From contig JAISIS010000172.1 in the NCBI GenBank assembly GCA_031261905.1, positions 1 to 5,033 on the forward strand: a stretch of DNA of 5,033 nt. The letters are read 5' to 3'. The translations under genes and the position numbers were made by a program. The notes under the pieces are model-generated. The model did not search any database. It was not told the DNA's origin and saw nothing but the letters and a program-made list of their open reading frames with translations. Origin of the DNA: Burkholderiaceae bacterium. GTDB lineage: Bacteria > Pseudomonadota > Gammaproteobacteria > Burkholderiales > Burkholderiaceae_D. Below are positions 1-5,033 of the stretch, one piece after another (within the stretch, counting starts at the first letter, position 1; every line of letters begins with the position of its first letter).

Positions 1-154
1 CCCGGCACTGTTTGAAGAGAAAATTGTCAATGCGCTGCCCCGCCTCGTTTTCCGTTACGGTAAAGCGCGTTACCTGCGCCGGACGGGAAGCTGCAGGCGC
101 TTCCTGCCGTCTTTTTGTGCTTTCTCCTACCCTGCCCCTGTTAATTCGCTTCAT
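1..154 (-). CDS. rluC: 23S rRNA pseudouridine synthase RluC, N-terminal fragment
   Basis: This is the first 51 codons of a gene that runs leftwards out of the window. The start is the ATG read from 154 to 152, giving MKRINRGRVG, a basic tail, then TRFTVTENEAGQRIDNFL and FKQCR. The VTENEAGQRIDNFL stretch is typical of the RluC N-terminus, just before its S4-like RNA-binding domain. In the family, RluC makes pseudouridines at 955, 2504 and 2580 (E. coli numbering) of 23S rRNA in the cytoplasm. The catalytic domain with its aspartate lies outside the window and cannot be checked. A weak AGGA (plus 167-170) sits 12 nt before the ATG, which is rather far, so the exact start is less certain than the identity. 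The gene is divergent from rne, the same arrangement as in E. coli, which supports both calls. The arginine/lysine-rich first 20 residues vary within the family and tell little. Confidence 0.9.
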   Translation of the reverse strand, partial: MKRINRGRVGESTKRRQEAPAASRPAQVTRFTVTENEAGQRIDNFLFKQCR

Positions 155-175
155 TTGAATATATAATCCTGTCGT

Positions 176-198
176 GGTTTGCGCGTTCCTTGCGCAAC
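176..198. repeat. Imperfect inverted repeat upstream of rluC
   Basis: GGTTTGCGC (176-184) and GCGCAACC (192-199) pair as an 8-bp stem with one bulged T and a 7-nt loop (GTTCCTT). The inner part, TTGCGC/GCGCAA, is perfect. The repeat lies 22-45 nt before the rluC start, so it would fall in the rluC 5' UTR if the candidate promoter at 220-228 is right. Its role is unknown. There is no U-run, so it does not look like a terminator. Confidence 0.4.
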
Positions 199-205
199 CG
201 CTTTT

Positions 206-237
206 TGTACATGCTGTGAATTTTAGCATTCTGTACA
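206..237. repeat. Inverted repeat TGTACA-N20-TGTACA with inner TGCT/AGCA arms
   Basis: The outer arms TGTACA (206-211) and TGTACA (232-237) are each self-complementary and pair with each other. The inner arms TGCT (212-215) and AGCA (225-228) extend the stem after a 3-nt bulge (229-231), around a 9-nt AT-rich centre. The right inner arm and the loop overlap the candidate extended -10 of rluC, so this could be an operator or an RNA hairpin. No known regulator site is recognised. Confidence 0.4.
220..228 (-). promoter_or_regulatory. Candidate rluC promoter, extended -10
   Basis: Read on the minus strand, this is TGCTAAAAT: an extended -10 (TG, one base, TAAAAT) matching TATAAT at five of six positions. 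No good -35 lies 16-18 bp upstream, which extended -10 promoters often tolerate. Transcription would start near 213 and give rluC a leader of about 58 nt. The prediction rests only on this match. Confidence 0.3.
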
Positions 238-309
238 GGGGGCATATCCATTGGCCTCGCCAGTTCGGCAAATTGAATGGGTAAGTTGTGTACGCGCTTT
301 TTCAGCCGA

Positions 310-326
310 TCAGGGTTGCGCCCTGA
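310..326 (+). repeat. Short perfect hairpin, TCAGGG/CCCTGA
   Basis: A 6-bp perfect stem with a 5-nt loop (TTGCG). GCAACC just downstream (331-336) is complementary to GGTTGC (314-319), so a competing pairing or a loop pseudoknot is possible. It lies upstream of the favoured rne promoter, so it may not be transcribed with rne at all. Confidence 0.3.
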
Positions 327-372
327 AGCAGCAACCGGTTCTGGCGAAAAAGTGGAATGGTGCGCAGGAAAT

Positions 373-401
373 TTGAAGAATATGAAAGCGGCGGGCATAA
401 A
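373..401 (+). promoter_or_regulatory. Candidate rne promoter
   Basis: TTGAAG (373-378) and CATAAA (396-401) each match the sigma-70 consensus at four of six positions, with the ideal 17-bp spacer. Transcription would start near 408 and give an rne leader of about 320 nt, close to the long leader of E. coli rne. A weaker alternative is TTGATA (440-445) with TTTAAT (461-466) at 15 bp. Either could be chance in this AT-rich stretch. Confidence 0.25.
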
Positions 402-566
402 AAAAGAACGTATAAAACCGTGTTTGCCGCCAGTCTGGTTTGATAAAAAATTGCCATTTGTTTAATGTAAAGCGGTTTGCCTTGCCCGGATAAGCCGTTT
501 TTTTAAAACATACCGAAATGCATATTGCTGGCGTTGCAGCCGATGTGACAACTTATCAGACTTTGG

Positions 567-585
567 CATATCCAGCGGGGATATG
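567..585 (+). repeat. Hairpin in the rne leader, CATATCC/GGATATG
   Basis: Seven perfect base pairs (567-573 with 579-585) enclose a 5-nt loop, AGCGG. It lies about 145 nt before the rne start, inside the expected 5' UTR. It is not followed directly by a clean U-run, so a structural or cleavage-control role fits better than termination. Its link to the known rne autoregulatory hairpins is inferred from position only; I see no sequence match to the E. coli element. Confidence 0.4.
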
Positions 586-698
586 GGGTTTTTCATGCCC
601 AGACCGCCCGCCGGGATGCTTTTTCTTTTCCGCCACCCCTCCTCGCGTACACCCGAATAAATAATGGCCGCGCACACATAGTGCCAGCGGCGTAAAAC

Positions 699-712
699 GG
701 CCTTGCAAGGCC
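699..712 (+). repeat. Perfect 14-bp palindrome just before the rne ribosome binding site
   Basis: GGCCTTGCAAGGCC is fully self-complementary. In RNA it can form a 5-bp stem (GGCCU/AGGCC) with a UGCA loop. It ends two bases before the GGAG ribosome binding site (715-718), so its folding, or a protein bound to it, could affect rne translation. This placement makes it the best candidate for a translational control element in the leader. Confidence 0.45.
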
Positions 713-714
713 CC

Positions 715-718
715 GGAG
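715..718 (+). promoter_or_regulatory. rne ribosome binding site
   Basis: GGAG lies 10 nt before the ATG at 729. It supports that start over the in-frame ATG at codon 4 (738), which would leave a less favourable spacing of 19 nt. Confidence 0.6.
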
Positions 719-728
719 TGTACTGATT

Positions 729-3614
729 ATGAAACGTATGTTGTTTAACGCAACACAGCAGGAAGAATTGCGTGTGGCGATTGTGGATGGGCAAAAGCTC
801 CTTGATCTGGATATTGAAACAGCAGGCAGGGAACAGCATAAATCCAATATTTACAAGGCTGTCATCACCCGCATCGAGCCTTCGCTTGAAGCGTGCTTTG
901 TCAATTATGGCGAAGACCGTCACGGTTTCCTGCCTTTCAAGGAAGTAGTCAGGAGTCTTTTCAGGGAAGGTATTGATGTGCGCAGCGCCTCCATCAAGGA
1001 TGCCTTGCGCGAAGGTCAGGAACTGATGGTCCAGGTGGAAAAGGAAGAGCGCGGCAACAAAGGGGCAGCGCTCACGACTTTTATCTCGCTTGCGGGCCGT
1101 TATCTTGTCCTGATGCCGAACAACCCGCGCGGCGGTGGCGTTTCGCGCCGTGTTGAAGGGGAAGACCGCCAGGAGTTGCGTGAAAACATTGAGAAACTTG
1201 AGCTTCCTTCCGGCATGTCGGTTATCGCCCGCACCGCCGGGATTGGCCGGAGCGTGGAAGAACTGCAATGGGATCTTAACTACCTGCTCCAGCTCTGGCG
1301 CGCGATTGAAGGAGCCGGCCATTCCGCGCCTGGCGCTTTCCTGATTTACCACGAATCCTCACTGGTTATCCGGGCCATCCGCGATTATTTCCAGCCGGAT
1401 ATCGGCGAAATCCTGGTGGATACGGATGAGGTTTACGAACAGGCGCGCCAGTTCATGAGCCACGTTATGCCGGACATGGTGCACCGAGTCAAGCGCTATC
1501 GTGACGATATACCGCTCTTTTCCCGTTTCCAGATCGAGCACCAGATTGAAACGGCCTATTCCCGCGTGGTTCCCCTGCCTTCTGGCGGCTCCATTGTCAT
1601 TGACCACACCGAGGCGCTGGTTTCCATTGACGTCAACTCGGCGCGCTCAACCCGTGGCGGTGATATTGAAACCACCGCGTTCAACACGAACTGTGAAGCC
1701 GCCGAGGAAGCGGCTCGCCAGTTGCGCCTGCGCGATCTGGGCGGCCTGATCGTGATTGACTTCATTGACATGGAAACGCCTAAAAACAAGCGTGAAATCG
1801 AAAACCGCCTGAAAGACGCGCTGCGCCAGGATCGCGCGCGGGTGCAGATGGACAAGATTTCCCGTTTTGGCCTGATTGAACTTTCACGCCAGCGCCTGCG
1901 CCCCGCCCTTTCGGAAGGCAGCCATATCACCTGCCCGCGCTGCAATGGCACCGGCCATATCCGCGATGTGGAATCCTTTGCTCTCCAGGTGCTCCGTATC
2001 ATGGAAGAAGAGTCCATGAAGGAAAGCTCGGCGGCAATCCATATCCAGTTGCCGGTAGATGTCGCCGCCTTCCTGCTGAACGAAAAACGCAGCGAAGTGA
2101 TGAAAATCGAGGCGCGCCATCGCGTTACCCTTATCGTGATTCCCAACAAGTATCTGGAAACGCCTCACTACAAGCTGGAGCGTCTGAAACACGATGACCC
2201 GCGTCTGGACGATACCCAGCTCAGTTATGAACTGGCTGAAGAGTCAACCGATGTTGATATGAGCTTCAACAAGACACAGAAGGAAACGCCCAAGCCCCGC
2301 CAGGAAGCGCTGGTGAAGAGCATTTCTCCCGATGTGCCGCCGCCTGCTCCAACACCGGTTGCCTCGGCAGCAGTTCCTATGCCGCCCGCAACTCCCGGCT
2401 TCTGGGACAAGGTGCTGGCGTTCTTTGGCGGTGGAAAAGCCGAAGAAGCAGCGCCGGAGCCGGTAAAACCCGCGCGTGAATCCCGTGGCAGACGCACTGG
2501 CGAGCAACGTACGCGCAACCGTGGACGCGGTCGCAGGGGACGTGACCGTCAGGAACGGACGGCAACAGAAACGCCATCGCCGGTAGTTACGGAAACGGTC
2601 GCTGTGGAAACTGCGACTGCGGCATCCGAAACCCAGTCCCGCAAGCAGCCCCGCCAACCCAAAGAAGGCGCAGGCGGAGAAAAAAGACAGGGACGCCGTT
2701 CCGGAGGCAAGGCCGCGCAGAAGGAAAAACCGGTCGGCGCCGAGGTAACGGAACTTCTGGATACCAATGGTGAAGTGCTCAGGGAACTGGAATCCAAAGA
2801 AGCGGATATGCCTGAAAGCGCTACCGCCGCACCTGTTGAAGAGGAAGGCCGCAGGGAGGAAGAAACCCGCCGCCGTCGCCGCAGAGGGGGACGCAACCGT
2901 AATCGTCGTGATCGTGACAGTATCGCCGACAGCGTGGAAGTGGCGGAAATCATCGCGGTTGAATCGCGTGAGGCTGGGGAAAGCGTTGGTGATGCTATCC
3001 GTAGCCCGGACGCCAGGGCAATTCCTGAAAAGAAAACGAATGACCAGCAGATGCCTCCGATGGCATTTTATGACCCCAATGATGAAGCGGTTCATGAAGA
3101 AACTGTTCCGACTGCCAAACCTGAGGAAATCATGGAGTCGGCAAGCCAGCCGGTAGCCGCAGAGGCGGCACAGGAAGGCGTACCGTCTCAAGAGGGAGAA
3201 GTACCTGATGAAAAAGTAGAACTGGAAATTTCCGATTTCCCCGCCTCGCCTCTTTCTCATACGGAAGAAGTCAATGCAGCCGCTTACCAGGAAGTGATTC
3301 CTGCCGCAGAGGTTATTGTTGCGGATGAGCTTGTCACCGGACCGGAGGAGGTTCCTGTGGTGGTGGAAACGTTGGAAACCGAAGCCATCGTTATTACTGA
3401 AACCGTGCCGCAACCGGCAACCGAGGATCTTGATGCTGTACTGGCGTCAGCCGGTTTGACAATGGCATCAACCGATCCGGAGAAACTGCGTCAGGCGCAG
3501 GAAAGGGCCACACAGGAAACACAGGAGCCTCCCCGTCGCCGCGAACCGCGCCGTCGCAGGGAGCATCACCCTGTCGCCGACGAACCCCTGATCCAGGTGG
3601 ACACACGCAAGTAA
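729..3614 (+). CDS. rne: Ribonuclease E, complete
   Basis: This is a full-length RNase E of 961 aa, somewhat shorter than the E. coli enzyme (1061 aa). The enzyme is a 5'-sensing endonuclease that cuts AU-rich single-stranded RNA, initiates mRNA decay, and processes 9S rRNA and tRNA precursors. The start [20 protein letters not shown] is nearly the same as in E. coli and has GGAG 10 nt upstream. Domains: RNase H-like/S1 region (S1 about 37-120), 5'-sensor (R168, T169), DNase I-like catalytic domain with SIDVNS (D301, N303) and VIDFIDM (D344), then the zinc link CPRC (C402, C405) and the small domain to about 505. All key residues are present. The rest is a low-complexity scaffold: a proline-rich linker (about 533-556), a probable membrane-binding amphipathic helix [13 protein letters not shown] (557-569), arginine-rich RNA-binding blocks (582-609 and 708-729), a long acidic stretch (about 731-905), and a final segment [10 protein letters not shown] to LIQVDTRK (901-961). 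The gene ends at a strong terminator and appears monocistronic. Confidence 0.97.
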   Translation: MKRMLFNATQQEELRVAIVDGQKLLDLDIETAGREQHKSNIYKAVITRIEPSLEACFVNYGEDRHGFLPFKEVVRSLFREGIDVRSASIKDALREGQELMVQVEKEERGNKGAALTTFISLAGRYLVLMPNNPRGGGVSRRVEGEDRQELRENIEKLELPSGMSVIARTAGIGRSVEELQWDLNYLLQLWRAIEGAGHSAPGAFLIYHESSLVIRAIRDYFQPDIGEILVDTDEVYEQARQFMSHVMPDMVHRVKRYRDDIPLFSRFQIEHQIETAYSRVVPLPSGGSIVIDHTEALVSIDVNSARSTRGGDIETTAFNTNCEAAEEAARQLRLRDLGGLIVIDFIDMETPKNKREIENRLKDALRQDRARVQMDKISRFGLIELSRQRLRPALSEGSHITCPRCNGTGHIRDVESFALQVLRIMEEESMKESSAAIHIQLPVDVAAFLLNEKRSEVMKIEARHRVTLIVIPNKYLETPHYKLERLKHDDPRLDDTQLSYELAEESTDVDMSFNKTQKETPKPRQEALVKSISPDVPPPAPTPVASAAVPMPPATPGFWDKVLAFFGGGKAEEAAPEPVKPARESRGRRTGEQRTRNRGRGRRGRDRQERTATETPSPVVTETVAVETATAASETQSRKQPRQPKEGAGGEKRQGRRSGGKAAQKEKPVGAEVTELLDTNGEVLRELESKEADMPESATAAPVEEEGRREEETRRRRRRGGRNRNRRDRDSIADSVEVAEIIAVESREAGESVGDAIRSPDARAIPEKKTNDQQMPPMAFYDPNDEAVHEETVPTAKPEEIMESASQPVAAEAAQEGVPSQEGEVPDEKVELEISDFPASPLSHTEEVNAAAYQEVIPAAEVIVADELVTGPEEVPVVVETLETEAIVITETVPQPATEDLDAVLASAGLTMASTDPEKLRQAQERATQETQEPPRRREPRRRREHHPVADEPLIQVDTRK

Positions 3615-3634
3615 GACAGCGGTAATCGCCATAC

Positions 3635-3666
3635 AAAAAGGGAGAGCATGATGTTCTCCCTTTTTT
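3635..3666. terminator. Bidirectional intrinsic terminator between rne and the convergent gene
   Basis: The stem pairs GGGAGAGCA (3640-3648) with TGTTCTCCC (3652-3660), including one G-U pair, around a TGA loop. On the rne strand it is preceded by A5 (3635-3639) and followed by T6 (3661-3666). On the other strand the A5 becomes a T5, so the same hairpin can end transcription from both sides. It starts 20 nt after the rne stop and about 83 nt beyond the stop of the minus-strand gene. Confidence 0.9.
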
Positions 3667-3748
3667 GGTATGTGTGATTCACAGACATCGTTTCAGTTTT
3701 CTGATAGCCAGTTCGGGTACTGATATAAATTGAGACTCTCTATGATGG

Positions 3749-5033
3749 CTATTCTTTCAGCGCATCCAATCCTTTACTTGTCGGCCTGTACTTTTGCTTG
3801 CTGCTGTTTGGCTTATCCGGAATAGTCATTTCAAGCCAGCCGCCTGTCAAAAGCGGATGGACAACCTGGTTCCGGAATTTATTCCTGCTGGTTCTGCCCA
3901 TTACCTGCATCAATTCGCTGATGGTTTTATCACCGACGCTATGGCGTAATACATCAATCTGGCTTTGACTCAATCCTGCCCGGCCTTCGACTTGGTCCCT
4001 GACTTGGTCCCTGACTTGGTCCCTAACTTGGTCCCTGACTTGGTCCCTGACTTGGTCCCTGACTTGGTCATCATCTGGTTTTCCAGCGTCAGCATTATCC
4101 GCATCCTCAAAGCGTTTCAATTTATCCCTGATCGTTATTGCCAGTGCATAACTACGCTCATCCAACGCTGTAAGCAATTGTTGGCGGCAAAGGTCATTTA
4201 ACGCCTCACCAGCATCTTTCAGATTTCCGCCAGTCACCATGGCTGCATCCGTTACTGTCAATTCATCCTGATGTGCAGCCATGGCCAATACATTTATTTG
4301 CTCTGTCGGCAAGTGTGCCTTTAGTTCCTCCACCAACTGTTTGACAGGTTTTGTTACCAGAGGTTTCTTTAACAATACCAATCCAAAGGACTTCCCTGCC
4401 TTGTCGTTTTCAATCACAGGAGGAACATACCCCAGTTGATGCCAGTTTCGCAAAATAGCCCGGATGCCTGTCCCGGCCTGATCGCTCAATCCGATGCGGC
4501 GGAACGCGTTGACAATAAGCGGGTTGCGGATTTCCTTTTCCCGAAACTCCAGTAATTGCGCTTTCGTAGCAAATGCGTCGCCCGGATTCCAGAAGCGTAT
4601 GCGGTCAGTAAACCATTGCAGCAGAGCCTTGCGATACAAATCCCCATAGTCCTGATGAATCAGCAGATTGATCGTTGCTTCCCGAAAAGCAACATGATCG
4701 GGCGGGTCATCTGTCCTGCGCATGGTTGACGGGTCAATACTGAACGGACGTTCGGCAACCCGCGCATATTTTGCTATCAGTCCGCGCCATGTTTTGAAGA
4801 GATTTTCCTCAAAAACCACACGGTCATTCCATCGCTCGTCAGCCGACCAGTTTTCAAAATGGGTATCTATACGCTGATAATCCAGCACGGGCCTTGGCAA
4901 AAGTGATCTGACGCAACGGTCCTGCCCGAACAGCAAAATGGCTGCCCGTGTTAAAACATGTTGGCCGGACTGTGTAATGATGAAGTTCCATTCTTTCAGG
5001 AACTCGGTTGTATCCTCAATTTGCCTTTGCTCA
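3749..5033 (-). CDS. RecG-like ATP-binding regulator (AlbA_2/HATPase_c_4 family), C-terminal part
   Basis: The frame has no stop from the right edge to TAG at 3751-3749, so 427 complete codons are visible and the N-terminus lies outside. The TTG at 4936 is not a credible start: the 32 codons before it read as the same protein (FLKEWNFIITQSGQHVLTRA leading into AILLFG). Numbering from the first complete codon, there is a GHKL-type ATPase region with the N-box REATINLLIHQDY (117-129; E118, N122, H126), NPGD (149-152), RNP (169-171) and GTGI (187-190). A helical region follows (about 225-310), then the (RDQV)n linker (about 322-348), and a C-terminal winged-helix-like domain containing MGRTSRNKFRNQV and EMTIPDKPNSSKQKYR. 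Family members are often labelled 'ATP-dependent DNA helicase RecG' but lack helicase motifs; they normally carry an N-terminal AlbA_2/Schlafen-type domain, not visible here. Function is uncertain: transcriptional regulation or a defence-related role are both possible. GC appears lower than in rne, hinting at transfer. Confidence 0.85.
   Translation of the reverse strand, partial: EQRQIEDTTEFLKEWNFIITQSGQHVLTRAAILLFGQDRCVRSLLPRPVLDYQRIDTHFENWSADERWNDRVVFEENLFKTWRGLIAKYARVAERPFSIDPSTMRRTDDPPDHVAFREATINLLIHQDYGDLYRKALLQWFTDRIRFWNPGDAFATKAQLLEFREKEIRNPLIVNAFRRIGLSDQAGTGIRAILRNWHQLGYVPPVIENDKAGKSFGLVLLKKPLVTKPVKQLVEELKAHLPTEQINVLAMAAHQDELTVTDAAMVTGGNLKDAGEALNDLCRQQLLTALDERSYALAITIRDKLKRFEDADNADAGKPDDDQVRDQVRDQVRDQVRDQVRDQVRDQVEGRAGLSQSQIDVLRHSVGDKTISELMQVMGRTSRNKFRNQVVHPLLTGGWLEMTIPDKPNSSKQKYRPTSKGLDALKE
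3989..4069 (-). repeat. 12-bp tandem repeat encoding (RDQV)n
   Basis: Six full copies of GACTTGGTCCCT (plus strand) run from 3989 to 4060, followed by a partial seventh (4061-4069). The only difference is a G-to-A at 4025, which changes a valine codon from GTC to GTT and is silent. The unit is four codons in frame, reading RDQV on the minus strand, and lies between the helical middle region and the C-terminal winged helix. Gain or loss of copies keeps the frame. Confidence 0.97.

Larger units (their letters stand above)
155..728. other. Divergent rluC/rne intergenic region and rne leader
   Basis: This 574-nt stretch lies between the divergent starts of rluC and rne. It has no coding region I can support. 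It holds an AT-rich part (about 370-470) suited to promoters, and inverted repeats at 176-198, 206-237, 310-326, 567-585 and 699-712. A T7 run lies at 498-504 and a pyrimidine-rich tract at about 619-645. In E. coli, rne has a structured 5' UTR of about 361 nt through which RNase E controls its own mRNA. A long structured leader here is consistent with the same kind of autoregulation, but that is inference. Two open frames of 62 and 85 codons in this region lack ribosome binding sites and resemble nothing I know. Confidence 0.7.

Noticed and set aside
139..167. TATAAT at 162-167 on the plus strand as an rne promoter.
   Set aside because: The -10 is perfect but there is no credible -35 (TGTTAA at best), and it would give a leader of about 555 nt; it may instead reflect the AT-rich rluC leader.
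141..398. 85-codon minus-strand open frame overlapping the rluC start.
   Set aside because: It is in a different frame from rluC, overlaps its first codons, and has no ribosome binding site or known domain.
277..465. 62-codon plus-strand open frame in the intergenic region.
   Set aside because: No convincing Shine-Dalgarno, no recognisable motif, and it runs through the candidate promoter region.
241..574. GGCATATCCA occurs at 241-250 and again at 565-574.
   Set aside because: Two copies of a 10-mer 324 bp apart without any extended similarity; probably chance.
638..643. CCTCCT in the rne leader, considered as an anti-Shine-Dalgarno.
   Set aside because: Only four bases (CTCC) pair with the GGAG at 715-718, over a 70-nt distance; too weak to support.
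462..1352. 296-codon open frame on the minus strand, antisense to the start of rne.
   Set aside because: It overlaps the highly conserved catalytic half of RNase E, has no recognisable domain, and is explained by the GC-rich codon pattern of rne.
2244..3413. 389-codon open frame on the minus strand, antisense to the RNase E scaffold.
   Set aside because: Its phenylalanine-, arginine- and histidine-rich translation is the mirror of the Glu/Ala/Arg codon bias of the scaffold; no family resemblance.
3673..3683. TGTGATTCACA palindrome, considered as a CRP site.
   Set aside because: The half-sites TGTGA and TCACA are one base apart instead of six, and it lies downstream of two converging genes.
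3989..4069. Direct repeats considered as a CRISPR array or replication iterons.
   Set aside because: The units are 12 bp, abut without spacers and lie in frame inside a coding sequence.
3965..4201. Plus-strand open frame with LVPD repeats.
   Set aside because: It is the antisense shadow of the RDQV-coding repeat in the minus-strand gene.

Overview
The window looks like a chromosomal segment of a betaproteobacterium, most likely Burkholderiales. I infer this from the layout and from the RNase E: its catalytic half is proteobacterial type I, and its scaffold has a [13 protein letters not shown] helix and a C-terminus ending in LIQVDTRK, which resembles betaproteobacterial RNase E as I remember it. 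No search was run, so genus is not assigned. 

Layout: (1) 1-154, minus strand: the first 51 codons of rluC (23S rRNA pseudouridine synthase C), cut by the left edge. (2) 155-728: a long divergent intergenic region with candidate promoters for both genes, several inverted repeats and the rne leader. (3) 729-3614, plus strand: complete rne (RNase E, 961 aa). (4) 3615-3748: a short convergent gap with a strong, nearly symmetrical terminator. (5) 3749-5033, minus strand: the C-terminal 427 residues of a 'RecG-like' ATP-binding regulator (GHKL-type ATPase region plus winged-helix C-terminus). Its frame runs open past the right edge. 

The divergent rluC/rne pair is a conserved housekeeping arrangement, also found in E. 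coli. RNase E starts decay of most mRNAs, matures rRNA and tRNA, and scaffolds a degradosome, while RluC modifies 23S rRNA; both act on RNA and ribosomes. The gene beyond the terminator is different in character. It belongs to a patchily distributed accessory family, appears lower in GC than rne on the lines I sampled, and holds a 12-bp tandem repeat encoding (RDQV)n. 

I found no CRISPR array, tRNA, rRNA, insertion sequence or clearly new multi-gene system. The points most worth a second look are the RDQV minisatellite, the inverted repeat over the presumed rluC promoter, and the structured rne leader with a perfect 14-bp palindrome two bases before the ribosome binding site.
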